Assembly: GCF_954871325.1 (NCBI RefSeq)
Contig: NC_088777.1
Coordinates: 5,272,509 to 5,336,508, forward strand
Length of the DNA: 64,000 bases
DNA from: Gordionus sp. m RMFG-2023
Taxonomy: Eukaryota; Nematomorpha; Gordioida; Chordodea; Parachordodidae
Direction of reading: 5' to 3'
Part shown: positions 13,301-25,100 of the stretch, in pieces
How positions within the stretch are numbered: position 1 is the stretch's first letter
Layout of the letters: each line of letters opens with the position of its first letter
The notes under the pieces: model-generated
What the model was told of the DNA's origin: nothing
Seen by the model: only the letters and a program-made list of their open reading frames with translations
Databases searched by the model: none
Position numbers and translations under genes: made by a program

Positions 13301-14988
13301 AACCTTACAAAATTTCCAATATTTTTGAAATAAAAAATTAATTTTATATTTGATGTATACACGTTTTGCTCATCATTTAAAATTCATCTGGTAATTGTTT
13401 TTAAAATATTTCCTACCCTAAAACTAGAGGTCCATATCGAGAGGAGCGAATTAAAGTCAACCTATTACATTAAATTAATCGCTTTACTTAGGGGCTGCTT
13501 TTTCAAAATATAGTGTGATATCTAATAAAAATATTTTAAAATACTTTTGTTTAACATTTTACGAATGAGAACCAATACTTGAATACGGGGTGTTTTTGTT
13601 TTTCCAGAGTGGGTTCAGATCCACTTTGGAAAATACCATTCGTTTGCGCACAAAAATTCCACAAAAAAAAATAATTTCAAATTTTTGAAAACTTATGTTC
13701 AGATACTGGTAAAAGTAATACTAGAATTATATTTTGGATATTGGCAAGATAAAATAAATTATCATAAATATACGAATTGCCCATAAAAATTTAAAATATG
13801 ATTCTAAAATAGTGATCGGTTGGGCCGATCCACAAATTTTTCATTAATTCAATATTTTTTGAAATTAATACAAAACCTATCATATAAGGGATAACAATCC
13901 GCTCCTATAAAGAATTTGCTTCTTATGGACAAAGCAATAATTAGTACCGTATCATAAATATTGCTTCATTTAAAATATGGGCAACCAGTTTTCAAAAACA
14001 AATAGTCTGAACTATATGATGAATCGAATAATTTAATTCGTATTCTTGCTGATAAAAAAATTTCTTCAATTCATAGATTTGTTTTTTAAAAAATAACATA
14101 AATAGGAAAATATATTGACAGAATTTTTAATTTGCTTTGCACATCTAATTTTAAACAGAAGAAAAAATATCGTAATCTGATAATAAAGTCAGCAAATTAG
14201 TTCCAACTAAGGAAAACCTTTGGCAAGGAGTTGATGTAATCTCTGTTAATCACATCATCAGGCAGAATTGATAGATTAACAATAGGAACGAAAAATGATT
14301 CAATTTTATTAAAAAAACAATAATTATTTCAAATAATTCTAATATTCGATCAAATTATTAATTACTCATATTCCAACAAAACGAATAATTACGTTTTTGA
14401 ATAAGCCTAATGAGCAATGTTTATGGCTGAATATTAAATCGTTAAATATTTTTAATTTCTTTTGTTTTTAAAAAATTTAAAATTGATTTCATTTATTAAT
14501 AGATGATTATTAAAATTAAAACATTAGATAATATACAATAATAAAAAAAATGAAAATATTGAAGTGGTCAATTTTTTGAAAATTTTTGCCCAATTATTTT
14601 TTTTTAAAAAAATATAAGTATTAGCCCTGATTTAAACTTTAATATCAACACATCACTAATATGTGATACAAATTTCATAATTGTAATAGTAATAGTAGAA
14701 TAATTCATTATCTTGGAATTATTGAATATCAAAATATACAATAACTGTGCACAAATTAAAATAAATCAGTTACTTTTTTATGATCATATCAAGGGTATTA
14801 TTTATCATAGTGATACCTGTGCCAGGCTACACAAGCATTGTTTAATATAATTTATTCTACAAATAAATATTATACTTGATATAAGCAATAATTTGTTTTT
14901 TAAATATAATAAAAAAATTGCTTAAAAACAATAAATACATTTAAAAAAAAATGATTTACAATATAATGAAAATTAAAACTAAAAAATA
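10310..14988. other. Long AT-rich stretch with no confident gene
   Basis: It contains a plus-strand 60-codon frame at 10599-10781 (IEFHEDIKTNIYLDKHLAHI) just divergent from GOLGA7, and frames at 11718-11924 and 13077-13271; none is recognised. Pyrimidine or cytosine runs near 11310-11335 and 12225-12240 may be ends of old elements. A short imperfect inverted repeat is visible near 12438-12525 (acttcgg ... ccgaagt). A minus-strand exon-like piece near 14210-14300 (VPIVNLSILPDDVINRDYI) could be a transposase fragment. Confidence 0.5.
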
Positions 14989-16598
14989 TTAAGATTTCAA
15001 AAGATGCTTTAATCTAGTTCTTTTGGTGAGATGTTTTAAGGATCCAGCTATAACAATATCTTCAATAGTATAAATCTCATTTATTGAATTTAATTCCTTT
15101 TCCATAAGAAATACTTTCAATTTTTTGATAATTTCATTTGCTTCTACATAATTTATAAGATCATAATTATCACCATCATTATCATCATCTGGCTTCTTAA
15201 ATTTATCATTTTTTACAGTTCTAAATTCTTTAATTAAGTCATTTATAATATCTTCTATATTTTTGTAATGATGAACAACTCTAAAATTGTTTTCAAAATT
15301 TACAAAATAATGGCCCAATACATCCGAATTAATAATAGATGAATTTAAATAATCGGTATCAATATCCATTAATTCTTGAGATTCAATATCATCCAAAAAT
15401 CCAGATTTATAAAAACATTTTTTGATTATTGTAGGATTAATATCTTTTGCAGCCTTTGAAACCCAATATATAGCATCCATTAAATCTATGTCATGTTTCG
15501 TATCTAATTCCATATCACTAATTACCCTGTTTTATATAATTTATTGATTTAAAAAAAATTATAGTTAGTTACCGTTTGATAAATGAACTTCTGTATAAAA
15601 CTTTAAAATTTTGTATTATACCTTGATCCAATGGTTGCATAAAAGAAGAGCTAGTAGGTGGTATAAAGACTAATTTAATATTTGATAGTTCATTGTTGGT
15701 ATAATTAAATAAATCATTTAGAAATATTATTATATTTCTGTTGTCATTTATAAGAGTATCATTTAAATTATTTAACCACTCTTCAAAAATGGAATATACC
15801 ATCTGTGCCTTATTGTTTGCTTTCCATGTAACAGGCAGATCATTACTATCTACATTACCAAAACATTTTGGTTTAAAACATTTTCCAATAACTAATGGTT
15901 TTAAGACTTCTCCATTCATATTTACAGCTAATAATATAGTTAATCGCTCATTAGAATCATTTTGACCTTTTTATAAAATAGTTTACATGCATTTATATTA
16001 TTTACCAACCAGCTTGTTGATATTTTTCTATTGATGATGCTTTTGGAAGTGCTCTATAAAATAAAGTAGTTTCATCTACATTAAATACATCTCTGCTAGA
16101 ATATCCTTGTTCTTGTAAAATTTCAGGAATTTTTAACTTAAGCTCTGCACCTCTAACTTCTGTTGATGCAGATTCTAAATTCATGTTTGAAAAATTTATC
16201 TTATGCCTATGTTTAAATGATTCAAGCCAACCATTTGAAGCATTGAAATTATCTTGTTTTAAATGTTTCGCAAATTGAACTGCAGCATTTTGTAATATAG
16301 GTCCTGATATCTTTAGCTCACTAACTCTTGCCCTTTGAAAAAATTCCCATGTATATTCATTTATTTCGCTTTCATAAGATTTGAGGATGCGTTTTCTTTT
16401 ATTTGGTGCAGACTCGCCTTCATACCGCTTCAAAATAGTATCTCTCTTTCTAAATATATTGCTTACTGTTCCTTTTGCTATATGGAATTGTGCAGAACAT
16501 TGTCTTTGGGAATGATTTTTAAGATATTCTATGACTTCCATTTTTTTACTTAAGCACAGTTCATTGTGATTCTTTTTATTTTTCGTCACAGTCTTCAT
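14989..16598 (-). CDS. Tigger/pogo-type (CENP-B/jerky-like) transposase, three exons
   Basis: Exons 16598-16010, 15966-15573 and 15526-14989 join with GT-AG introns of 43 and 46 nt to a 506-residue frame without a stop. Exon 1 has an N-terminal helix-turn-helix (LSKKMEVIEYLKNHSQRQCS, then AKGTVSNIFRKR) and a Tc5/CENP-B-type second DNA-binding half (WEFFQRARVSELKISGPIL, NGWLESFKHRH). It ends in the first catalytic block, VFNVDETTLFYRALP. Exon 2 has the DDE_1 core: LLAVNMNGEVLKPLVIGK, FEEWLNNLN, then LPP-like IPPTSSSFMQPLDQGIIQNF. The middle catalytic aspartate, normally in an LLLDN-type motif, reads IIIFLNDLFN, so Asp appears replaced by Asn. Exon 3 is an acidic tail. ATG 16598 is the first methionine in frame. 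It could be a recently dead or domesticated transposase. Confidence 0.87.
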
Positions 16599-16612
16599 TT
16601 GTTTCAAATGAA

Positions 16613-18140
16613 TTCGGTACGAAACAGCGAAAATCAGAATAGCGAAAAATAAAAAAATGAGTCATAAAATAATATTATATTTATATATTGTCCCTTTATA
16701 AATACTAATTTTTTGTATATGACAATAATAATGTATGACCATTATATGAACTCTATCTTCTATAAATATTATCTATAAAATACTAATATTTTGTTTATTT
16801 AGTGTATTTTTAATTAAATATAATGTTTAATATTAATTTTATATGACATTAATAATGTATGGTTTGCCTTGCATAATATAATATGAATCATTTTTAAATC
16901 CTAAATATGATATTTATATATTTTCAATTTATAAATACTGATTTTTTGTAATTTTAATATAAAAGCATGGCAAACAAAATATCTTTCTTTCTTATAAAAT
17001 TTTATTCATATAAATAAAGGGTTTTTTTTTAATTATTTATATTTTAATTAATAACTTTTACATTCAATTTTAAGTATACACTGCATAGACAAATTGAACA
17101 TTTATATTTGCACTGAATAATATATAATATTATAATAACAAAATCATAATACAATATGCATTCATAAAATCTTAACAGTATATCTATTGGAAAATGACAA
17201 TCATCGAAAATAGATTTATTGATTATGTTTATTTAAAGGGTTGAAAAAAAGGAATATTATATTCATATAATAATAATTTTCAATAGCTGCTTTTCCTGCT
17301 GATTTATTATGCAAGCTAAATTATTTGCCACTAAGAAATTTAAATAATATTAGTAAATAAAGGGTTTTTTAAATTATTTATATTATAAATAATAACTTTT
17401 ACATTCAATTTTAAGTGTACACTGCATAGAGAAATTGATCATTTATATTTGCACTGAATAATATATAATATTATTATACACAATAATAATACAATATGCA
17501 TTGATAAAATATTAACAGTGTATCTATTGGAAAATGACAATCATCTAAAATAGAATTATTAATTATGTTTATTTAAAGGGTTGAAAAAAAGGAATATATT
17601 CATATAATAATAATTTTCAATAGCTGCTTTTCTTGCTGATTTATTATCATTTGCAACTGAATTATTTGCCACTAAGAAATTTAATTTAATATTAGTAAAT
17701 AAAGGGTTTTTTTAAATTATTTATATTTTAAATAATAACTTTTACATTCAATTTTAAGTGTACACTGCATAGACAGATTGATCATTTATATTTGCACTGA
17801 ATAATATATAAAATTATAATAATACAATATGCATTGATAAAATATTAACAGTGTATCTATTGGAAAATGACAATCATCTAAAATAGAATTATTAATTATG
17901 CTTATTTAAAGGGTTGAAAAAAAGGAATATTCTATTCATATAATAATAATCTTCAATAGCTGCTTTTCCTGCTGATTTATTATCATTTGCAAGCTGAATT
18001 ATTTGCCACTAAGAAATTTAATTTAATATAATAAAAAAAAACTAATTATATACTTTTCTCATATAAATTTTCGCCATATTGGGAACATTTTTAAAAATGT
18101 TCCCTGATTTTCGCTGTTTCGGTCTTCGCGATATCGTGCC
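16613..18140. repeat. Segment bounded by Tigger-end-like inverted repeats
   Basis: The word gaaacagcgaaaatcag at about 16620-16636 reappears inverted (ctgattttcgctgtttc) at about 18101-18117, next to ttcgcgatatcgtg, a typical Tigger terminal-region flavour. A perfect 20-bp palindrome built from ggaacatt/aatgttcc-type arms lies just beside it at about 18078-18102. The segment lies directly upstream of the transposase start, so it probably represents the 5' end and leader of the Tigger element. No matching end was found below 14989. Confidence 0.5.
17012..18033. repeat. Three tandem copies of a ~340-bp unit
   Basis: Units 17012-17354, 17355-17696 and 17697-18033 each start aaataaagggttttt and contain the words acactgcatagac, tgacaatcatc and aatagctgctttt in the same order. 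They differ by scattered substitutions and small indels. No coding potential. They lie in the upstream region of the Tigger transposase. Confidence 0.92.
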
Positions 18141-18867
18141 CAGGCCGTTTCAAATAAAGCTATTAAATCGAAAGGCAAAGCCCAGATGATTTCTTAAATT
18201 TTATAATCTAAATCACATGACTTGTCATATTTGATTGGTTTTTCTTTAATTTTTTTAAAATAAAAATTTCAATATTAACGTGCTTGATATGATATGATAT
18301 CAGCAGCACTATCTCACCTAGTGTTGTTAAACGTCTCAATTTTGATAAACGTCTAACTATTTGCAAAAATATCCCACAAGCCTAGAGATTTTACATAGAG
18401 AAGCAATGGCGTAACTAGCCTTACAATCTCAGAGGAGAAAAATTTTTTAAATTATATTCAAAATTACCAATTTATCTTCATTTTTGGATAACATCGCCCA
18501 AAATTACTTTCTTTTTTTATGGTTAATATTATCCAAAATTACTTATTTTAGCTAACATTAACAAATTTACATTTGGTATAAGAAAAATTTCAAAATTTTG
18601 TTAGGCTATTCAAATTTTTTTTAAAGGGTTCTCTAGCCCCGGCGCCTTCCCCTTAATAACCCTTTTGTATAGAAGATAGAAAGGTATCATCTATTAACGA
18701 AACCTTGATATAATATTTTTTGGCTAAAATATTGGGTTACACATTTTTTAAAATCCCATTCTTTTAAAGTGCAGATTGATAGTTTTTTTTAAAAGCTACT
18801 TTTAAAAGTAACGAAATGCCGCTATCACTATTTTTCTCAAAAAAATAGCTCGAATTTAGAATGTTTT
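18141..18867. other. Non-coding stretch with two element ends
   Basis: A partial copy of the CTAGTGTTG-ended MITE family is at about 18319-18395 (ctagtgttgttaaacgtctc). A word typical of transposon termini, aatggcgtaactagcc, starts near 18405. There are no genes. Position 18863-18867 (gtttt) is the target-site copy of LTR element C. Confidence 0.5.
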
Positions 18868-19217
18868 TGTTATAAATAGTTTTATTATTTTTTTGTATGA
18901 GTCATGAAATATTTTTTTTGTTTGAAATTTTATTTTTAATATTTTTTTTTGTTTCGCGCAGTCATCTTGAACGTCATTATATAAATATTTTTAATATTTA
19001 TTATGTAAAAAAAAAATAAATAATAATTTAATATTTATAAAAAAAAATAATCTTATATAAACTAAAAAAAAAGTGGAAATTCATTATTATTTAATCAATT
19101 ATATTTTTTTTATATTTATTGTTTTAAAGAAGAATAAAACCAATATATTCAAAAAAAAAAGGGGTAAAAAAAAATATACTGTTAAGTTAAACGTTTCTGT
19201 ACAGTGAAATTTTGAAA
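18868..19217 (+). repeat. 5' LTR of element C
   Basis: It begins tgttataaatag and ends attttgaaa, 350 bp, with a near-identical partner at 26436. The edge is fixed by where the two copies stop matching and by the flanking gtttt duplication. The LTR is extremely AT-rich with several A and T runs. Confidence 0.93.
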
Positions 19218-19234
19218 TTGGTGCCGTGTTTATA
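19218..19234 (+). promoter_or_regulatory. Primer-binding site of element C
   Basis: The sequence right after the 5' LTR reads ttggtgccgtg, the common TGGTGCC start of tRNA-primed LTR elements. Fossil A has the same word at its equivalent place. Confidence 0.7.
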
Positions 19235-19262
19235 CAAAGCAACCTGGTTAGTGCGGTTGTCG

Positions 19263-19735
19263 TAATATCATATAGTGGTATTTGAGTCTTCGAGTGGAAA
19301 ATATCATATAGTGGTATTTGAGTCTTGAAGTGAAGTGTACATCGTCTTCATCTACATCTACGGTAAAATATCATATAGTGGTATTTGAGTCTTCGAGTGG
19401 AAAATATCATATAGTGGTATTTGAGTCTTGAAGTGAAGTGTACATCGTCTTCATCTACATCTACGGTAAAATATCATATAGTGGTATTTGAGTCTTCGAG
19501 TGGAAAATATCATATAGTGGTATTTGAGTCTTGAAGTGAATTGTACATCGTCTTCATCTACATCTACGGTAAAATATCATATAGTGGTATTTGAGTCTTG
19601 AAGTGAATTGTACATCGTCTTCATCTACATCTACGGTAAAATATCATATAGTGGTATTTGAGTCTTCGAGTGAAAAATATCATATAGTGGTATTTGAGTC
19701 TTGAAGTGAAGTGTACATCGTCTTCATCATCGACA
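19263..19735 (+). repeat. Leader tandem repeat of element C
   Basis: About nine copies of atatcatatagtggtatttg alternate between a short 36-bp form (ending cttcgagtgg) and a long form of about 67 bp carrying tgtacatcgtcttcatc. Together they give a higher-order period of about 103 bp. It lies in the untranslated leader between the primer-binding site and the gag-like frame. Confidence 0.9.
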
Positions 19736-20008
19736 TCAGCTGTCCATTTATTTTTATTTTTTTTCTCTGCTCTCTCAAAATAAAAAAAAAAAGTCTTATC
19801 GTACGGAAGTGCTGTCCGAATTTTACGAGTTGTAAATCTGTTACACAAAATTTGCCCAAATTTTTGTCGTATCTTTAGACTTATTAACTGTAGATGTACA
19901 TGTGTATTATTGGGTTGTTTACACTATTAATAATATCATATCTATTAACATTACAAATAACAAAAATTTTTATTTTGAAATTAATTATAAATTTTTTATA
20001 AGGTCGAA

Positions 20009-20755
20009 ATGAAAAGTTTAAAATTTGTAAAATACTGGAAAATACAGTATAATATTTTTGGGGCATTGGTTATATTAGTAATATGGATGTGTAGCTTAAT
20101 ATGGGGAAGAAAGTTGAGAAGAAGTCGAAGTGTGAAAATAAAGGGGCAGACATTGACTATAGAAGGACATAATGGGGAAGAGGATGTTATGGGAAAGGTA
20201 ACATGGTTCCCAGTGCAGGAGTTAATTAATGGGTGGACGGATAGCGAATTAGATAAATTAACCTATAGGCCTGAAAGGAGAGATTCATCTACTAATCAGA
20301 GATTGGGGACATATAGGGGACCTAAAGAAAGTTCACAGGGAAGGAGAGGAGAAATGAGACCCAACTTTGATTCAAGAGTAAGGGGGAGAATGAATTGTTA
20401 TAATTGCGGAAGACAGGGACATATGGTCAGAGATTGCCAAGAAACGAAATGTTTTGAATGTGGAAAATATGGACATATAGCCACGTTTTGTTCAGGAAGA
20501 CGTGATAAGCTACGATGTGCAGGTTGTGGTCGATTTGGTCATAATAGGGAGGAATGCAATGTGGGTAATTTCAAAACTAGAGGCGGTTTTCCGCAGAGGG
20601 ACATGGGGCAAAGTGCTCCAAATGTTAGAATTATAGAAAGTGAAAAAAATAAAGAGGTAGGAATACCATTTTTGGCTGTGAATAAAGAGCAGAATAGAAT
20701 CTGTTTCCGTTGCCGGAAGGAAGGACATGGGGCGAGAGATTGCGAGTATTTGTGA
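20009..20755 (+). CDS. Gag-like zinc-knuckle protein of element C
   Basis: A 248-residue frame. Residues about 16-34 are a hydrophobic span (FGALVILVIWMCSLIW) followed by basic GRKLRRSRS, i.e. a likely membrane anchor. The middle is hydrophilic. Four CX2CX4HX4C knuckles follow: CYNCGRQGHMVRDC, CFECGKYGHIATFC, CAGCGRFGHNREEC and, near the C-terminus, CFRCRKEGHGARDC. These normally bind genomic RNA in nucleocapsids. I recognise no capsid domain. It sits directly upstream of pol and ends in TGA at 20753-20755. Confidence 0.85.
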   Translation: MKSLKFVKYWKIQYNIFGALVILVIWMCSLIWGRKLRRSRSVKIKGQTLTIEGHNGEEDVMGKVTWFPVQELINGWTDSELDKLTYRPERRDSSTNQRLGTYRGPKESSQGRRGEMRPNFDSRVRGRMNCYNCGRQGHMVRDCQETKCFECGKYGHIATFCSGRRDKLRCAGCGRFGHNREECNVGNFKTRGGFPQRDMGQSAPNVRIIESEKNKEVGIPFLAVNKEQNRICFRCRKEGHGARDCEYL

Positions 20756-20809
20756 CTATATGATGGCAAAGAGCATGCCGCAAAGGTCGGGGGGCTTTGG
20801 GCGAAAGAG

Positions 20810-23800
20810 ATGGAAAGATTAGATTATAGTGAGAAAGATTGGGTATCAAAGGGCATATATATGATACAAGAGGAAAGGATACATGATCCTTGCCCTAGAG
20901 TTTGGATAAATTTGAATGGAAATATGGTATCCATGTTATTTGATACCGGGGCAGCCATATCCGTGATGGGATATGAGAAATATCAGAGTATTTGGTCGGA
21001 AGGGATAATTAAACGGGAGGACATCAAGATCCGTCAGTTGGATGGATCAGAAGTCGCAGTGATGGGAAGGGTGGAGTTAAAGGTGGTATTAGAGAATAGA
21101 GTGGAGATTTTGGACTTATGGATAGTAGATCGAAAAATAGAGTCAGTAGTGGGATGGGATTGGATCACCCGAATTGGTCCAGATTGTGGTTTTTGGGGGG
21201 TATTCGCATGGTGTGGTGTATTTTTACCTGTTGCAAGATATGAAGAAAATAGAGATATGAATTTGTGGTATGGAGAGAGATTGCCAGGAATTGAAACCTT
21301 TTTGGAAGGGGAAAGGAGAAGAGAGGATAATAGGGTTGTTAGAGACTGTAGGGGAGGTTTTGGGGGGAACTGTAGGGGAGGTTTTGGGGGAAACTATAGG
21401 GGAGGTTTTTGGGGGAACTATAGGGGAGGTATTGGGGGGAACTATAGGGAAGGTTTTGGGGGGAACTATAGGGGAGATATTGGGGGGAATTTTAGGGGAG
21501 GTATTGGGGAGAATTATAGGGGAGGTATCGGGGGAAATTATAGGGGAGGTTTTGGGGGGAACTATAGGGGAGGTTTTGGGGGGAACTATAGGGGAGGTAT
21601 TGGGGAGAATTTTAGGGGAGGTATTGGGGAGAATTTTAGGAGTTGTCGCGACTTTGGGAGAAAGGAAGAAAGAAATGATACTGAAGAACAGAAAGAAATT
21701 CATGATCAAGGAAAGTTTGAAGCGGAGCTGGAGAAATTGGCAGATGGGAAAATAATGTTGCCAGAAGAAGAGACTAGAGAAGATGATGATTTGGAACAAG
21801 GAAGTACTAAGGGAACACATAGCCAACAAATGGAAATGGATGGAAAGGAAACGAGACGACGGGAAGAGAGGGAATTGCGGGATAGAGAGATAGAATTTGG
21901 TATGATCAAAGTACAAGAGGGAGTGAGAAACTTGATGAAAAATTACAAGGAGATTTTTGATGAGAAGTTGGGTTGTCTCCGAGATTATGAAGTGGATATC
22001 AAATTAAAGGAGGGATATGTGCCCAAGTTTTGTGCATTACGTCGGATACCGTTCGAATGGCGAAATGAAGTAGACAAGGAATTGGAGCAGTGGGTGCAGA
22101 AGGGCATTGTTTGTCCAGTGGAATATAGCGAATGGGCAACACCGTTAGTACCCGTGAAGAAGGCCAATGGAAAGCTTCGTTTATGCGCTGATTTTCGGGT
22201 CACGCTAAACCCGTGGGTTGTGGAGATAAAATATACGTTACCTCGGATTGAAGAAATATTAGCTAATTTAAAGGGTAGCATATATTTTTCAAAGGTGGAC
22301 TTTTCGAACGCTTACTTACAATTGAAGGTGAAACCCGAGGTACAAAAGCTATTAACGATCACGACTCCGAAGGGATTGTATGCCTTCTGTAAATTGCCGT
22401 TTGGACTTAGCGTGTCGGCTCCAATTTTTCAACGAACGATGGCGGCAGTTTTTCAAGGACTAGAGGGAGTATTTTACTACATGGATGACGTATTAGTGAT
22501 GGGAAAGACTCCCGAGCAACACGAACGAAGATTGGAGGAGGTGTTCAAAAGGATCAAGGATAAAGGATTGCGGGCAAGCGTTGAAAAAAGTGTGTTGGGA
22601 GTATCAGAAATCGTATATTTGGGGCATAAAATCAATGGGAAAGAGGTCAGACCTTTAGACAAAAATATGGCAAATATGCATGTTGAAGCCTAATAATAAA
22701 GTGGAAGTACAAGCTTTCTTGGGAATGGTGAATTATTATCACCGTTTTGTGGAAGGCTTCGCGCAGATAGCGGCGCCGTTGTATAAATTGTTAAAGAAAG
22801 GAGAAAGATTTGAATGGAAGATTGAACAGGAGGAGGCTTTTGAGGAGTTGAAATTGAGGATTGGAAGGGAACCAGTACTAGTGTGTTTTGATAACGATGT
22901 GCCAGTGATATTGGCCGTTGATGCTTCGAATAGGGGTGTGGGTGGAGCGCTATTACATTGTATAGACGAATTGGAGAGACCTATTTTATTTTTCTCAAGA
23001 ATCTTTAGAGAGGCCGAGACAAGATATTCAGTGATCGAGCAAGAAGCGCTAGCGGTTATATTTGGATTGACTAAATGTCGGGAATACTTGATCGGACGTC
23101 GATTTGTCATATATACGGATCACAAGCCCTTGGTTCATCTTTTCAGGAAGGACAACAAGGAGCTCATGTTGTCGCCTAGGTTGCAGCGATGGCTATTGCT
23201 GGTAGGCAGTTTCGACGTGCAAGTGAAATACCGACGAGGAAGAGAAAATTACTTACCGGATATTCTTTCTAGATGTGGAGCGGGAGAGGATTGCGAAACG
23301 AGTAGGTCGAAAGATATGGATGAAGAGGATGAGCACGGGTTGATTAGAGCGATAGTCGGAATATCTAAAGGAGGACCAGTTGCATGGGAACAACTCAAAA
23401 ATGCTACTTTAAAAGATCGCGAGTTGACGAGAATCAAAGCGTGCATATTGGGTGGGAAGCAATGGCGAGATGGGGACAAAAAGTTCAAGCAAGTGGAGAA
23501 AGAGCTAACGATAGTGGACGAGTGTGTGGTACGAGGAAGTCGGGGAGTGGTGCCGTCCAGATTGCGGGAGGCAGTAAAGGCAATGATCCATGCTGGACAT
23601 CAGGGTATGGAACGAATGAAACAATGGGGGCGGGAATACTTATGGTGGCCTGGCATGAATAAAGAAATCGAGAATATGGTGAGAAGTTGTGAAATGTGTA
23701 ATTCATGGGCAAGTATGCCTCGAAAGGACAAGAAAAGTATTTGGCCTAGGGCTACTCAACCATGGGAAAGAGTACACTTAGACTTTTTCGACTTCGAAAA

Positions 23801-24470
23801 TAAAATATATCTCCTCGTAGTGGACGCTTACTCAAAATGGGTAGAGTATCAAGAAGTAAAGGGGTTAACAACGCAAGTAGTAATTAAGACGTTAAAAGAT
23901 CTTTGGGCAAAGTTTGGGGTAGCGGAAATAGTCGTGTCGGATGGAGGACCCGCTTTTATAAGTAAACAATTTAAAGTTTTTTGTACTGAAACTGGGGCGA
24001 GACACATTTTGGCGCCTCCTTACCACCCAAGCTCAAATGGGCAGGCGGAAAGGTTGGTGGCGGTGGTAAAGAGTTGGTTGAGGAAGTCGAAATATGGGGG
24101 TGGAGAGATTTGGATAGCGATTGCGTATTATAACAATAGTCGAAAGGGAGAGGAATTGTCCCCAGCAGAAAAGTTTTTGGGCCGTAGAACTCGTATTCAG
24201 TTGGATTTCTTAAGACCCAAACCGGCGCAGGAGGAAAATTCAATGGATAATCAGTGTGAATTTGTGAATGGTCAGACCGTATGGGCGAGAATTTTTGGAG
24301 GATCCCGAAAATGGGAGTCAGGAATAATTATACAGAACATGGGGCATAAAATGGTGAGAGTAAAATTCGTGGACGGAAAGGAAGGAGTTAGACACGTAGA
24401 ACAGATACGGAAGAGAGTAGAGTCTGAAAGATTGAGATCTAGCCATGATGCGGCGAGGAGAGAGGGATAG
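20810..24470 (+). CDS. Pol region of element C: protease, RT, RNase H, integrase
   Basis: The protease has MLFDTGAAISVMG near the start. A glycine-rich repeat (21343-21650) and an acidic linker follow. RT has LRLCADFRVTLNPWVV, YFSKVDFSNAYLQL and FYYMDDVLVM. RNase H has VDASNRGVGGALLH, EQEALAVIFGL and YTDHKPLVHLF. Integrase has its zinc-binding HAGHQGM ... CEMC, then catalytic blocks LDFFDFENKIYLLVVDAYSK, VVSDGGPAF and YHPSSNGQAERLVAVVK. The C-terminal part is short with no evident chromodomain. The region is not one continuous frame (about one break), so it is recorded as a nearly whole fossil. Confidence 0.93.
21343..21650 (+). repeat. In-frame 24-bp minisatellite inside pol (Gly-Asn-Tyr-Arg repeat)
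   Basis: A run of about a dozen 24-bp units (ggggaggt-type words separated by actatagg) encodes eight-residue repeats such as GGFGGNYR and GGIGENFR between protease and RT. Because the unit is a multiple of three, length changes keep the frame. The encoded repeat resembles RGG/FG-type RNA-binding low-complexity segments; function is unknown. Confidence 0.9.
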
Positions 24471-24480
24471 ATATCTTAGC

Positions 24481-25100
24481 AATTCTCGAGTTAAAGCACA
24501 TAGAAAATAATAATACTAATAATGATAATTAACCCAAGATGATAATACCTCCGCAGTTCCGAGATTAAATCAAATTTAAAAAAAAAAACGATAATGATAA
24601 TTAACCCGAGCTAGTAATACCTCCGCAATTCCGGAATTACATCACATTAGTAAAAAAAAACAAAATAAATACTAATTAACCCGAGATAGTAATACCTCCG
24701 CAATTACGGGATTAAATCACATTTAATAAAAAAAAAAAAAGGGGATCAATAATAATAATGGTAACCGGTGCTAATAATGTTGGAGGTTAAGGGGCTATAT
24801 ATATATATATATATATATAAAAAAACTTTCGTGATTCTCGAGTTAAAGCACATAGAAAATAATAATACTAATAATGATAATTAACCCAAGATGATAATAC
24901 CTCCGCAGTTCCGAGATTAAATCAAATTTAATTTAAAAAAAAAAAATCGATAATGATAATTAACCCGAGATATTAATACCTCAGCAATTACGGGATTACA
25001 TCACATTTAATAAAAAATAAAATAAATATCAATGATATCAGTTAGTCAATGATTTCGTGATTCGGGGAATAAAGCGAGTATTTTTTTTAAAAAAAGGGGG
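24481..25100 (+). repeat. 3' tandem repeat block of element C
   Basis: Repeated units of about 60 bp contain gataattaacccgaga and aatacctccgcaatt with A-rich joints. A longer duplication restarts at about 24831 with ctcgagttaaagcacatag. A (TA)n run is at about 24797-24818. It lies between pol and the accessory reading frame. Non-coding. Confidence 0.85.

Noticed and set aside
19621-19848. Minus-strand frame with FTRRLKYHYMIF repeats
   Set aside because: A translation of the leader tandem repeat of element C.
21270-21755. Second plus-strand frame (GEVLGGTIGE repeats) over the same minisatellite
   Set aside because: A shifted reading of the 24-bp repeat; the protease-RT frame accounts for the region.
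21224-21916. Long antisense frame rich in Pro/Thr/Ser opposite the pol repeat
   Set aside because: It is the mirror translation of the in-frame minisatellite, with no independent start or motif.
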